Source of the DNA: Bacillota bacterium
GTDB lineage: Bacteria > Bacillota > Clostridia > Oscillospirales > Oscillospiraceae
Length of the DNA stretch: 35,367 nt
Assembly (NCBI GenBank): GCA_023406225.1
Contig: JAEXWS010000242.1
Coordinates: forward strand, 1 to 35,367
Direction: 5' to 3'
Of the stretch, positions 7,071-15,164 are shown one piece after another. Positions within the stretch are counted from its first letter, which is position 1; every line of letters starts with the position of its first letter. Under the pieces are notes generated by a model that searched no databases, was not told the DNA's origin, and saw only the letters and a program-made list of their open reading frames with translations. A program made the position numbers and the translations under genes.

Positions 7071-7104
7071 AAAAAGGAGACCGCCTCCGGGCGGTCTCCT
7101 TTTT
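7071..7104. terminator. Bidirectional terminator
   Basis: 15-bp symmetrical stem: AAAAAGGAGACCGCC (7071-7085) pairs with the 7090-7104 arm across loop TCCG. It ends the sirtuin operon and the convergent nitroreductase. Confidence 0.95.
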
Positions 7105-7105
7105 C

Positions 7106-7621
7106 TCACAGGTATTTCACCAAATCCTCCAGGGGCTTGCGGGCCGTGTGCAGGCGGGAAGGATGCGCTCCCTCCGCCGGATAGCCCAGCGGCAGCAGGG
7201 CGATGGGCGTCAGGCCCGCCAGCGCCTCCGGGAAGGCCGCATGGAGCTTCTCCGGGTCAAACATGCCCACATAGGTCGTGCCAAGGCCCAGGTCCGCCGC
7301 CTGGAGCATCATCTGCGTGGCGGCGATAGCCGCGTCGATCTCGCCGTGGTTCTTCCCGTCGTCCTCCCGCTTCCACGCCTCCGCGGCGTCATAGGCCACC
7401 ACCAGCATCACCGGGGGATGGAAATGGGCGCCGGTGCAGCCGTCCGCCTTCTCCAGCGCCTGGGCGCTTTGCAGGACCAAAATGCGCTGAGGCTGCAAAT
7501 TATGGGCGGTGGGGGCGTTGCGCCCGGCCTCCAGCACCTGGGAAAGCTTTTCGGCCTCCACGGGCCGGCTGCTGAACTTCCGAAGGGAATACCGCTCGGC
7601 GGACAGGTTTTCAAAATCCAT
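7106..7621 (-). CDS. Nitroreductase-family FMN oxidoreductase
   Basis: 171 residues. Starts with the family's RYSLRKFSSRPV (FMN phosphate contact), then AGRNAPTAHNLQPQRILV (about 33-50) and the helix-loop AAIAATQMMLQAADLGLGTTYVGMFDPEKL, ending PIALLPLGYPAE. Such enzymes are homodimers with FMN that reduce nitro compounds, quinones or flavins with NAD(P)H; the substrate cannot be predicted. An AAGGAAG site lies upstream of the ATG. It is a single gene whose terminator is shared with the sirtuin operon. It lies next to, but is not visibly controlled by, the HxlR gene. Confidence 0.92.
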   Translation of the reverse strand: MDFENLSAERYSLRKFSSRPVEAEKLSQVLEAGRNAPTAHNLQPQRILVLQSAQALEKADGCTGAHFHPPVMLVVAYDAAEAWKREDDGKNHGEIDAAIAATQMMLQAADLGLGTTYVGMFDPEKLHAAFPEALAGLTPIALLPLGYPAEGAHPSRLHTARKPLEDLVKYL

Positions 7622-7697
7622 GGGAATGCACTTCCTTACTCAGTTGATAACAGGATTTTAGCACATTCCCCTCTCCGCCGCAACTATTTTCCCGGGC

Positions 7698-8237
7698 TTA
7701 CTGCCCGCCGCCGTTCCAGCCGCTCTGTTCCAGCACGGCGTTGCACATCTCCCGGCGCTCCGTATCGTAGAACTCCATGAATTTCAGAGAATAGTAATCG
7801 CTGACGATATAGCGGTCCCGGCTCGCCTGGTAGATCGTGAGATAGTCGTTGCCCACATCGTACAAGATCCCCTCCCAAGAGACCATGTTCTGGGTGCCCA
7901 CCAGGAACGTCGCCACGATGTAGTTGCCGATATTTTTAGATAAAATCGCCTTTAAGGAGCCAAGGTACGCCTCCCCTACGGTGGTCGGCGCTTCGACCAC
8001 CTCGGCAGGCAGGTCGTTTTGCATGTGGAGCCTGCCGTCCGCCGCGCGGCCCCGGTCGTTGTCTGCGGGCATGGCGGGCCGCCGCACGGCTCCGCCGGGC
8101 AGCACCTCCATGGGGCCCGCGGCGTAGTCGGGAATGGCCGCGCCCGCCTGGTTGCTGATCTCCCGTTCCCAGCCGGTCTGCCCCCGGGGCGCCGGACGGT
8201 TGGCGGCTGGCATCATGTTGTTTTGATAACGCATCAT
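7698..8237 (-). CDS. gerQ: Spore coat protein GerQ
   Basis: 179 residues. The N-terminal 90 residues are low-complexity and rich in Pro, Gln, Asn and Met, as in coat proteins. The C-terminal domain, NYIVATFLVGTQNMVSWEGIL followed by YDVGNDYLTIYQ and the YIVSDYYSLKFMEFY strand, matches the GerQ/YwdL core. In Bacillus GerQ is cross-linked into the coat by transglutaminase and is needed for CwlJ to locate to the spore. Here it follows cwlJ by 12 bases, the same gene pair as in Bacillus. The start at 8237 is chosen for GAGGTG 6 bases upstream, within the cwlJ-gerQ gap. Mother-cell expression is likely, but no sigma site was identified. Confidence 0.88.
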   Translation of the reverse strand: MMRYQNNMMPAANRPAPRGQTGWEREISNQAGAAIPDYAAGPMEVLPGGAVRRPAMPADNDRGRAADGRLHMQNDLPAEVVEAPTTVGEAYLGSLKAILSKNIGNYIVATFLVGTQNMVSWEGILYDVGNDYLTIYQASRDRYIVSDYYSLKFMEFYDTERREMCNAVLEQSGWNGGGQ

Positions 8238-8249
8238 AGTAAGCACCTC

Positions 8250-8690
8250 TTAAGTCTTGTAATAGGCATCCGTTGGATTATAAAAACAGTGGTCGCCGAT
8301 CCGCGTCTGCCAATAGCCCACGTCCGACGGGAAGCGGGACCGGCATTTGGGGCCGAATGGGTTATAAAACCACAAAGACTCCGCCACATCCGGCAGACGG
8401 TTGCCTGCGATGGCCCAGTCGGCAATGTCGTAGTGAATCTGCTCAGGGCGCATGTTGTAAATGTTCTGGGGGTTGTAGGCGCCGCGCTCCGTTTCGCTGG
8501 CGCAGACGAATTGGCCCGGCTGCATGATGATGTTGCGGATGCTGCCCTGGCCCACCCGGGCGTACTCGCCGCCCTTAGCGTGGACCCGGTTCATCACCAC
8601 GCCGGCCACCGCCCGCATGCCGTTGTCACCCTCTCCGCCCGCCTCGCACTCGATCAGACGCGCCAGCAGCTCCCGATCGGAAAATGCCAT
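8250..8690 (-). CDS. cwlJ: Spore cortex-lytic cell wall hydrolase CwlJ
   Basis: 146 residues, the size of CwlJ. It has no signal peptide, as expected for a mother-cell coat enzyme. Hydrolase_2 (SleB/CwlJ) domain: LLARLIECEAGGEGDNGMRAV contains the catalytic Glu of EAGGE. VVMNRV, then FYNP with conserved Tyr/Trp, follow. The enzyme degrades muramic-lactam cortex during germination, often triggered by calcium-dipicolinate. Pairing with gerQ supports the call. AAGGAG lies 11 bases before the ATG. The upstream 360 bases hold three copies of a repeat (see 8712-9001) instead of an evident promoter. Confidence 0.92.
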   Translation of the reverse strand: MAFSDRELLARLIECEAGGEGDNGMRAVAGVVMNRVHAKGGEYARVGQGSIRNIIMQPGQFVCASETERGAYNPQNIYNMRPEQIHYDIADWAIAGNRLPDVAESLWFYNPFGPKCRSRFPSDVGYWQTRIGDHCFYNPTDAYYKT

Positions 8691-8711
8691 TGGTCATCTC
8701 ACTCCTTCGTC

Positions 8712-9001
8712 GGGGCAAAGTCCATTTCGCTCCGCTTCCCGCTTGTGCGGAAAGCTTCTCTTCATTTCCTTGCCCCTCCTCTCCCCATCGGATTCGCTCC
8801 GCTGGATTCCGATGGGGGCATGGGGTCATGGGGCAAAGTCCATTTCGCTCCGCTTCCCGCTTGCGCGGAAAGCTTCTCTTCATTTCCCCTCCTCTCCCAC
8901 CCGGATCCGTTTCGCTGGATTCCGGCTGGGGTCCCAGGGTCATGGGGCAAAGTCCATTTCGCTCCCCTTCCCGCTTGCGTGGAAAGCGCCTCTCCATTCC
9001 C
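8712..9001. repeat. Three tandem 58-bp intergenic repeats separated by covarying hairpins
   Basis: Copies at 8712-8769, 8830-8887 and 8944-9001 start GGGGCAAAGTCCATTTCGCT. Copies 1 and 2 differ by one base; copy 3 has several changes. The two spacers each hold an inverted repeat: CCCCATCGGA/TCCGATGGGG (8783-8792, 8808-8817) and CCCACCCGGA/TCCGGCTGGG (8896-8905, 8921-8930). The stems differ but pair the same way. Copy spacing is 118 and 114 bases, so no reading frame is kept. The gap from cwlJ to the glycosyltransferase terminator holds nothing else recognised. Confidence 0.85.
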
Positions 9002-9085
9002 CCTCCTCTCCGGCGGTCCCGCCTCCGGAACATCCGCCGGAATGCCGGCAGCGGGAAGGGGAACACTCATGCCAGTGTATGCAAA

Positions 9086-9114
9086 AGAGCGGCAGCCGGT
9101 GCGGCTGCCGCTCT
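9086..9114 (-). terminator. Terminator of the glycosyltransferase gene
   Basis: 11-bp perfect stem GAGCGGCAGCC/GGCTGCCGCTC (9087-9097, 9103-9113), loop of 5, with TTTT on the minus-strand side. Confidence 0.9.
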
Positions 9115-9129
9115 CTGCTATATTTTGGT

Positions 9130-10263
9130 TCAGACGGTCCCATGCTCCGCGATGGCCTGGCGGAACATCTCCTCCGTCTGCTCGATGGACCGCTCCAGCG
9201 CGTACTGCTTGGCATGCTCCGCGTAGCGGCGCTCCATCTCCTCCCGCTCCGACGGGTGGTCGAACCACCAGTCGATCCGCTCCGCCAGGGCGGCGGGGTC
9301 TCCCGCCGGGAACAGGCTCCGCCCGTCCAGGGCGAACTGGGGCGTGGCCGACCGGGGCGAGTCCGCGATGACCGGCACCAGGCCGGAGGCGAAGGCCTCC
9401 ATACAGCTCATGGCCTCGATCTCCGCGTCGGAGGTGTGGACGTACAGATCGCACATATGCAGGACTTCGATAAGCCGGGACGGCTCGTAAAACTCCATGA
9501 CGATGGGGTTTGGAAGCTTCTCCGCCTGGCGGCGGTACTTCTTCTCCAAAGGCCCCTTTCCCGCCAGGATCACCTGGATGTCGTCCGCGTGGCGGCACAG
9601 GGCGCAGGCGTCGATCAGCACGTCCTGGCGCTTCTCCCCGGCGTACCGGCCCACCATCAGCACATTGAACCGCCCCTGCATCCACGCCTCCTTGGGGCGC
9701 TTGCCATAGACGTACTGGGGACTGATGCCGTTGGAGATCACATGGAGCCGGGCGGTGTATCCATGCGCGCGGAGCTGCTCTGCGATCATGTTGCTGGGAC
9801 AGTGGATGTGGGTGAAGCGGTTAAAAAAGCTGTCCCGGAAGCGGTTATACACAAAGTCGTTCACATGGCGGCTGTTGCCCATGTGCAGGGTGAAGGTGAT
9901 GTTCTCCGGCTGGCAGTGGAAGGCCGCCGTGTGGGGGATGCCCAGCTTTTCCACATGCCGCAGGCCCATGACCCCCAGGGGGGAGGGCATCATGAAGTGC
10001 ACCACGTCCGCCCAGGCCGCCGCCTTTTCAAACACATGGCGGTTGGGGATGGCCAGACGCATCCCCTGGCTCGTGATCAGGTGCTCCACGATGGGGAAGA
10101 ACCTCATCTGGCGGACCGCGTATTTATTGGGTCCCGGCTTTCCCGTGGCGATGACCCGCACCTCGTTCCCATGCTCCTTCAGCGCCATGGCGAAGCGGCG
10201 GGCGCTGATGGTGGTTCCGTTGTTTGCGTCGTCAAACTGGTCGATGACCAATACGATTTTCAT
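9130..10263 (-). CDS. GT4-family glycosyltransferase
   Basis: 377 residues with a GT-B fold. N-terminal acceptor domain: MKIVLVIDQFDDANNGTT, then HVEKLGIPHTAAFHCQPENI. C-terminal donor domain: NVLMVGRYAGEKRQDVLIDA, VILAGKGPLEKKY and the EX7E motif in DAEIEAMSCMEAFASGLVPV (about residues 280-299). GT4 enzymes are retaining and use nucleotide sugars. The sequence has the feel of the diacylglycerol glucosyltransferase branch, which makes glycolipid anchors, but this is not certain. It has its own promoter (10308-10337) and terminator and no linked sugar genes, so a housekeeping glycolipid role is plausible. No signal peptide; cytoplasmic, probably membrane-associated. Confidence 0.88.
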   Translation of the reverse strand: MKIVLVIDQFDDANNGTTISARRFAMALKEHGNEVRVIATGKPGPNKYAVRQMRFFPIVEHLITSQGMRLAIPNRHVFEKAAAWADVVHFMMPSPLGVMGLRHVEKLGIPHTAAFHCQPENITFTLHMGNSRHVNDFVYNRFRDSFFNRFTHIHCPSNMIAEQLRAHGYTARLHVISNGISPQYVYGKRPKEAWMQGRFNVLMVGRYAGEKRQDVLIDACALCRHADDIQVILAGKGPLEKKYRRQAEKLPNPIVMEFYEPSRLIEVLHMCDLYVHTSDAEIEAMSCMEAFASGLVPVIADSPRSATPQFALDGRSLFPAGDPAALAERIDWWFDHPSEREEMERRYAEHAKQYALERSIEQTEEMFRQAIAEHGTV

Positions 10264-10307
10264 AAAATGACCGCACCTTCCTTGGTAATTCCGCCAAGCG
10301 GCACTTT

Positions 10308-10337
10308 AGTTTACCACGTTTTGGGAGGCTTTGTCCA
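10308..10337 (-). promoter_or_regulatory. Glycosyltransferase promoter
   Basis: Minus strand TGGACA (10332-10337), 18-base spacer, TAAACT (10308-10313); an AAGGAAGG ribosome site follows before the ATG at 10263. Confidence 0.6.
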
Positions 10338-10427
10338 TCGCAGAACAAAAAAAACACGGGTTCCGCAGAAATGACGGGTCAGCTAAGCGAAACATCCGTC
10401 CCCCGCCGCATCAAGAAGGAAGTCCTC

Positions 10428-10472
10428 ACATGAAGCCGTCCCCCGGCAGGCTTGCGGAGGACGGCTTCATGT
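10428..10472 (-). terminator. Large hairpin after the surface-protein gene
   Basis: 14-bp perfect stem ACATGAAGCCGTCC/GGACGGCTTCATGT (10428-10441, 10459-10472) with a 17-base loop, 11 bases past the stop at 10484. There is no T run, so it may be an mRNA 3' stabiliser or a factor-dependent stop rather than a classical terminator. Confidence 0.65.
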
Positions 10473-10483
10473 AGACGCGCCGT

Positions 10484-13400
10484 TTAACCGTTCTGTGCTT
10501 CCAAATACCGGAACAGCCGCATCAAGATCGCGGCGGTCTCGCTGCGCGACGCCTTTCCGCCGGGGTCCAGAACGCCACCACTCCTGCCGGAGATCAGCCC
10601 GGCGGCGTTGGCCCAGCTCATCGCGTCTCCGGCATAGGCGCTGATGGAAGCGGCGTCGCTGAACGCGGACAAATCGCTTCGCTCGGATACGTTATACCCA
10701 CGCATCTCCGCATAGCGGAACAGGATCGCGGCAAGCTGCTGGCGGGTGAGCACATCATCCGGCCTGAACAGGCCGCCGTCATAGCCTTTCACGATGCCCT
10801 GCGCGCTGGCCCAGGCGATGGCGGCGGCGTCGTACCGCTCCGCCGCCACATCGCTGAACATGCTTTCCGCGCCATCCAATGGGCTTCCCTCCCGCCGGTA
10901 CAGGATGGCGGCAAGCATGCCGCGGCTGGTCCCGTCAAAGGGCGCGAACGACGTTTCGCTTTTACCCTGCATGATCCCCTGCTCCACAACGTAATCCACC
11001 GCTTCGTGATACCAGCCATCCGCCGGCACATCGGCAAAGCGGGCCGCCGCGCAGTGATCGCTGTACACGCAGCCGTCCGGCGCGGAAAAGGAAGCCTCCA
11101 CCGTCACTCCGCCTCCGGGCATCTCAAACCTGTAAATATTGTTTCCCGCATCCGTCACCAAAATGCTTCCGCCGTCCGGCCCGGTGACGGTCAGAGCGGC
11201 CAGCGCATAGCCGGCATCGGGTCTTGCGGTGATGGTCACGGTGTCGTTCCGGGCCGCGTACCGCCGGTCCGCCGTGACCGTGCCGTGCGCCGCGCCGTCC
11301 GCCACAGTCACCAAATAGGACGTTTTGCCGCCTGAACCGGAGCTTTTCTGCTGGGTATCCCGATAGGCCAGCGTATAGACGGAAAACCGACTGCTGCGCA
11401 CCGTATAGGTCTCCGGATCGCCGTCCTCATCCGAAAGCGCCTCAGTCACCAGCACGCCGTTTATCTGATGCGTGCGCAGAACGGTGAAATTCCGGCTGAC
11501 ACCGCCGGATGTCTGCCGCAGCTCCGCCGGGATCTGGAAGACCAGAACGACCGGCTTTTTCAGCTCGCTGAGGTTCACGATCTCCTGCTGGTCCTGCGCG
11601 TCCGTAATGATCTTTTTCACCAGAACATCCGCATAGCCGGCCACCTCCGCGCCGCTCAGCGCGCCGGCGATCGACGCCCGCACCGCTTCCTCCGGCTCTG
11701 TCTCCGCAATTTCCAGCACGATCTCAAACCGCGCCGCCGCGCCCGTTTTCAGCGCCTCCGCATCCTCCTTCGTCATGTTCTCCAACAGACTTCCGGCGCT
11801 TTGCAGGGCGGCTTTCGCCGGGTCGGCCTCCACCCGCGCCTGCACATTGGGAAGCTGAGCCAACTTTTCGTTCAGCGATTCGGAAGCTTTGTCCGCAGCC
11901 CCTCCCTCGCCTTTCACAGCTTCATAGTGCATTTTAGCGTCCAATACCGCGTCCACGGCGCTTTGCCCGCCGCCCACAGGGTCCTCGGGAAGATCGCCGA
12001 TGATCTCATCCAGGTCCTCCGCAGCCATTTTTTCAAAAGCCGCCTCAACCGCGCAGTCCCGTTTCGGTGTCAGCGTCAGCGTGTTTCCGCTCACCGCCGC
12101 CTCCACGCCGTCCACCGTCACGCGGGACAGCTTGTAGCCATAATCCGGCGTGAAGGTGAAGGTAAGCGCCGTTCCGTCCGCCGCGCTTACCGCCCCGGCC
12201 GGGGTGACCGCGCCGTGGGCGCCCGCCGCGGCCGTCACCGTATGCTCCTTCCGGTATATGACCGTGACCTCCACAGCCGCGTCCGGCATCACAAAGGCAT
12301 AGGTCCCGTCCTCCTGCCGCTCGGCGGCGACCGCCGGGCCGCCGTCCGCCCTTTGAACCGCGGCCGCGCTTACGCAGTACCCCTCCGCGGGCGCGCCGGG
12401 CACCACGCTCACCCGTTCACCGGGAACCACCACAAGCACGCTCCGGCCTCCCTGCGTGTCCACACGGCTCACCGCGTCATCCGCGCGCACCTGCGAAACC
12501 GCCGGTCCCACGCCCGCGCTGTCTGTAAGCAAAACACCATATCCATTCGCCCCGGTGATCTCCGCCGCACCGGTCACAGTCTCATAATTGGCGGCGTCCT
12601 CCGGAGTAAACTGCCAGCCGTATTTGCCGCCGCCCTCAAGGACGTTTTTTTCTGGCTCCGTCCAGGCGATCGTGCCCGGGCATGCGTCTTTTCCCGCCGC
12701 GAGCGGCAGGTCGGCCAGCTTTTTCCCCGCGATGGCCGCCGCCGGGTACTCCGGCGCGACATCCGGGACCGCTTTGGCGATGCTGACCGTGAAATAGATA
12801 TCCTCCCGGCGCAGCAAGGTATTCCCGGATTCGGTCCTCTTATAAAAAACCGCGATCACGTAGTATCCGTGGGCGATCCCATCGCTGTCGTAGCTCCCAT
12901 CCAAACTGTCCTCCACATCGGAAAATCCGATGGCGTTGGCGGGGCCGGAGTAGATTTTCGTATACTGCTCCGGCGCATTGACGCCCTGGGACCAACTGTA
13001 CCACTGGTAGTTCATAAAATAGTCGCCGGGCTTCGCGGTGGCGGAGGTTTTCAGCTCATACCCCTCGGGCAGGGCGGCGGTAATGGTAAAGTAGGAGGGT
13101 TCCCCGTCATATACCTTTTTAATGTTGCCGCTGGTCGTGATCGTCACCTTCGGTTCGGCCGTTACCGGATACAAGACCTCTCCCGTGGCCTTATCGCTTT
13201 CCGCCACGGTGTTGACCACATCGCCTTCCGTAAAGCTCCATGCGTTTCCCGCGCCTTTGGGAAACCTGTAATCCGTGTTTTCAAAATAGGTGCAGCCGTC
13301 GCCGCTCATCTCCCAGTTGATGGGCCGGTCACGCAGCACGGGCCGGTCATAGCTGCCGTCCAGTCCAGAAAAGGACAGCGTGGTTTGATAGGTGAGCCTG

Positions 13401-14506
13401 TTTTGATAGGGAAAAAACGTTTTATCTTTTAAATGCGTATAAGCGTCCTCGTTATTTAAAACGACGTTCAGATCGCTTCTGTAATCGCCTGAAGCCATAA
13501 ATTCGGCTTCCGCTGTCATGTCGTCCGCTCTAAAAACGCGAAGTTCGGAGTCAAAATCCAGCCGCACCCATTTGAGCGCGTCGCAGTACGCGATGATCGT
13601 TGACGCAATGGCGGTGACGCTCTCGGGCACATACAGGGAATCGATCTTGGACCCCTGAAAGGCGGAACTCAACACCGTGATCGTATTTGGCAAAACCACA
13701 TCGCCTGTGATATTGGAGTAGCCGAATGCATTTTTGCCAAGCTCCGTGATGGCGGACGGAAAAACGCCTTCCGCCGTCAGCCCCGCGATGGCGGTCAGGG
13801 GAGAGTAATATGCAAACTGCGTATTGACCTTGGTATACGCCGGATTATCCGGCAGCTTCAAGGTCCCGTCCAGCCCGGTCCAGGAAAACGCGCTGTCGCC
13901 GATGCTTTCAATGCTGTCCGGCAGAAGCAAATCGCCCTTCAGTCCGTCCAGCCGGGCAAAAGCGCTGCTCCCAATGGTTTTCACCCCGTCAGGAAAGATC
14001 AGCACGCTGTCCAGCTCCGCGTAAACGTCGTTGGCGTTTGCATAATTATAAAAGGCTTTGTCTCCAATTTCCTGCAAGTTGTCGGCCTGAGACAGATCGA
14101 TCTTTGTGACGCGCACCTTGTCATAGATTTCATCCTGCAGACACCTCGTGCCAAATGCGTCGTTTTCGATCCGCACCACATCCCTGCCGCCGAGCTGGCT
14201 GGGGATGACCAGGGGGATGCGCGTGATCCCATCCGCGTCCGGCGCAAGGGCGGCCACATAATCGGCGTTGAATCCGGAGATGGACGCTCCGCCCGCGACA
14301 CTGGCGGTGCCGTACAGCTGTTCATAGTCGATGTCCCGCTCTTCCGCATACAGCTCCGGCGGCGCCTGCTCCTCTTCGTACACGTCAGGCGCTTCTTCTC
14401 CGTAAAGGTCAGGCGGCGCCTGCTCTTCCGCCGCCAGCGCCGCGCCGGGGACCAGGGATACCACCATACAAAAAACCAATAGTCCTGCCATCCATTTCCT
14501 GTTCAT
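10484..14506 (-). CDS. LRR_5/B-repeat/SLH cell-surface protein
   Basis: 1340 residues. Signal peptide 1-25 (MNRKWMAGLLVFCMVVSLV, cleavage after ALA-A). Then an acidic Pro/Tyr segment with three imperfect copies of EEQAPPxLY (26-60). BspA-type leucine-rich repeats (about 70-345, units like GDxxLPxxIxxIGxxAF) follow, then Ig-like/YDG-like domains (about 380-690). InlB-type B-repeats lie at about 755-825 and 1059-1140, separated by a helical stalk. Three SLH domains (about 1150-1340; FADVPADGWYHEAVDYV, FSDVAAERYDAAAIAWA, FSDAASISAYAGDAMSW) bind pyruvylated wall polymer. There is no LPxTG. The first SLH is followed by normal TRxE-like motifs only in copy three. Probably an adhesin or matrix-binding protein. 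The start at 14506 has AGGGAG 8 bases upstream. Confidence 0.9.
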   Translation of the reverse strand: MNRKWMAGLLVFCMVVSLVPGAALAAEEQAPPDLYGEEAPDVYEEEQAPPELYAEERDIDYEQLYGTASVAGGASISGFNADYVAALAPDADGITRIPLVIPSQLGGRDVVRIENDAFGTRCLQDEIYDKVRVTKIDLSQADNLQEIGDKAFYNYANANDVYAELDSVLIFPDGVKTIGSSAFARLDGLKGDLLLPDSIESIGDSAFSWTGLDGTLKLPDNPAYTKVNTQFAYYSPLTAIAGLTAEGVFPSAITELGKNAFGYSNITGDVVLPNTITVLSSAFQGSKIDSLYVPESVTAIASTIIAYCDALKWVRLDFDSELRVFRADDMTAEAEFMASGDYRSDLNVVLNNEDAYTHLKDKTFFPYQNRLTYQTTLSFSGLDGSYDRPVLRDRPINWEMSGDGCTYFENTDYRFPKGAGNAWSFTEGDVVNTVAESDKATGEVLYPVTAEPKVTITTSGNIKKVYDGEPSYFTITAALPEGYELKTSATAKPGDYFMNYQWYSWSQGVNAPEQYTKIYSGPANAIGFSDVEDSLDGSYDSDGIAHGYYVIAVFYKRTESGNTLLRREDIYFTVSIAKAVPDVAPEYPAAAIAGKKLADLPLAAGKDACPGTIAWTEPEKNVLEGGGKYGWQFTPEDAANYETVTGAAEITGANGYGVLLTDSAGVGPAVSQVRADDAVSRVDTQGGRSVLVVVPGERVSVVPGAPAEGYCVSAAAVQRADGGPAVAAERQEDGTYAFVMPDAAVEVTVIYRKEHTVTAAAGAHGAVTPAGAVSAADGTALTFTFTPDYGYKLSRVTVDGVEAAVSGNTLTLTPKRDCAVEAAFEKMAAEDLDEIIGDLPEDPVGGGQSAVDAVLDAKMHYEAVKGEGGAADKASESLNEKLAQLPNVQARVEADPAKAALQSAGSLLENMTKEDAEALKTGAAARFEIVLEIAETEPEEAVRASIAGALSGAEVAGYADVLVKKIITDAQDQQEIVNLSELKKPVVLVFQIPAELRQTSGGVSRNFTVLRTHQINGVLVTEALSDEDGDPETYTVRSSRFSVYTLAYRDTQQKSSGSGGKTSYLVTVADGAAHGTVTADRRYAARNDTVTITARPDAGYALAALTVTGPDGGSILVTDAGNNIYRFEMPGGGVTVEASFSAPDGCVYSDHCAAARFADVPADGWYHEAVDYVVEQGIMQGKSETSFAPFDGTSRGMLAAILYRREGSPLDGAESMFSDVAAERYDAAAIAWASAQGIVKGYDGGLFRPDDVLTRQQLAAILFRYAEMRGYNVSERSDLSAFSDAASISAYAGDAMSWANAAGLISGRSGGVLDPGGKASRSETAAILMRLFRYLEAQNG

Positions 14507-14586
14507 GTGACGTTCTCCCTCTTGAAAACAGCGCCGTTTTAGACCCAAACCAAAAAATACAAAAACAGCGCAATTATGTAAATAGG

Positions 14587-14614
14587 ATCATAACATATAT
14601 CCGTCTGTTTTAAA
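14587..14614 (-). promoter_or_regulatory. Candidate promoter of the surface-protein gene
   Basis: Minus strand TTTAAA (14609-14614), 16 bases, TATGAT (14587-14592). The AT-rich 14507-14700 gap holds nothing else clear. Weak match. Confidence 0.35.
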
Positions 14615-14703
14615 AGCGGCAGTTATATCCTTTTTTCGATCCATGTGCGGCTGTATTCTCCGTTCCAACATCCCATATGTCCGCTTGTACGGGTATCTGG
14701 CAA

Positions 14704-14732
14704 AGAAGAAGCCGCATGCGCAAGCATACGGC
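14704..14732 (-). terminator. Terminator of the TSCPD gene
   Basis: In the minus-strand RNA, GCCGUAUGC pairs with GCAUGCGGC (one U-G pair; 14711-14719, 14724-14732) across a 4-base loop and is followed by UUCUUCUUU. Confidence 0.75.
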
Positions 14733-14740
14733 TCCACCAT

Positions 14741-14998
14741 TTACTTGTTCTGCCTGAGCAAGCGCTCCAGCCCGCGGGCCAGTTGATCGGGACAGGAGGT
14801 GTCCTTGAAGCCGCAGCGGATGCCCTTCAGTTTGCCGGCGGCCTCCTGCGCAGGCATGCCCGCCACCAGCGCGGAGATGCCCTGGAGGTTGCCGCTGCAT
14901 CCGCCCAGGACCTCCAGCTTTTGGATCACGCCTTGGTCGTCCAAATCCACCCGCATCTCCTGGGAGCACACGCCCCGGGGGCGAAAAGAATAGGTCAT
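14741..14998 (-). CDS. TSCPD-domain protein (TIGR03905 type)
   Basis: 85 residues, the usual length of this small family. The name-giving motif TSCPDQLARGLERLL is near the C-terminus. Other conserved parts are FRPRGVCSQEMRVDLDDQG, the two-Cys segment VLGGCSGNLQGISALV, and GIRCGFKDTSCPDQLA. Four cysteines suggest a metal or cluster site. The same domain is found fused to some adenosylcobalamin-dependent ribonucleotide reductases, but the function of the free form is unknown. Start at 14998 (MTYSFRPRG) with a GAGGAGAG site; the frame runs further up, but without family match. Divergent from the PadR gene. Confidence 0.9.
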   Translation of the reverse strand: MTYSFRPRGVCSQEMRVDLDDQGVIQKLEVLGGCSGNLQGISALVAGMPAQEAAGKLKGIRCGFKDTSCPDQLARGLERLLRQNK

Positions 14999-15035
14999 GG
15001 ATATTCTCTCCTCTGCTTTGTCGTTCCAGTTTTTC

Positions 15036-15064
15036 ACCATACCACAATTTCCCCCAAATGGCAA
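15036..15064 (-). promoter_or_regulatory. TSCPD gene promoter
   Basis: Minus strand TTGCCA (15059-15064), 17-base spacer, TATGGT (15036-15041). Confidence 0.65.
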
Positions 15065-15087
15065 GACGCTGTTTTTTTCGGTTTTGC

Positions 15088-15142
15088 TTGACATTAACGA
15101 TATTCGATATTATACTGGTGTCACAAATAACGATATTCGATA
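15088..15142 (+). promoter_or_regulatory. PadR gene promoter with two operator copies
   Basis: TTGACA (15088-15093), 17 bases, TATACT (15111-15116): near-consensus. The 15-base sequence TAACGATATTCGATA occurs twice, between -35 and -10 (15095-15109) and downstream of the start (15128-15142), exactly 33 bases apart (about three helical turns). PadR proteins commonly repress themselves through paired AT-rich sites like these, so this is a strong autorepression candidate. Confidence 0.8.
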
Positions 15143-15164
15143 ATGAAACAGGGAGGTGCGTCTC

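Noticed and set aside
8712..9001. CRISPR array
   Set aside because: Only three repeats of 58 bp, the spacers share structure with each other, and no cas genes are near.
8762..9685. Minus-strand frame running through the 58-bp repeats and the glycosyltransferase
   Set aside because: Repeat spacing (118 and 114) does not keep frame and the other half is antisense-frame sequence of the glycosyltransferase.
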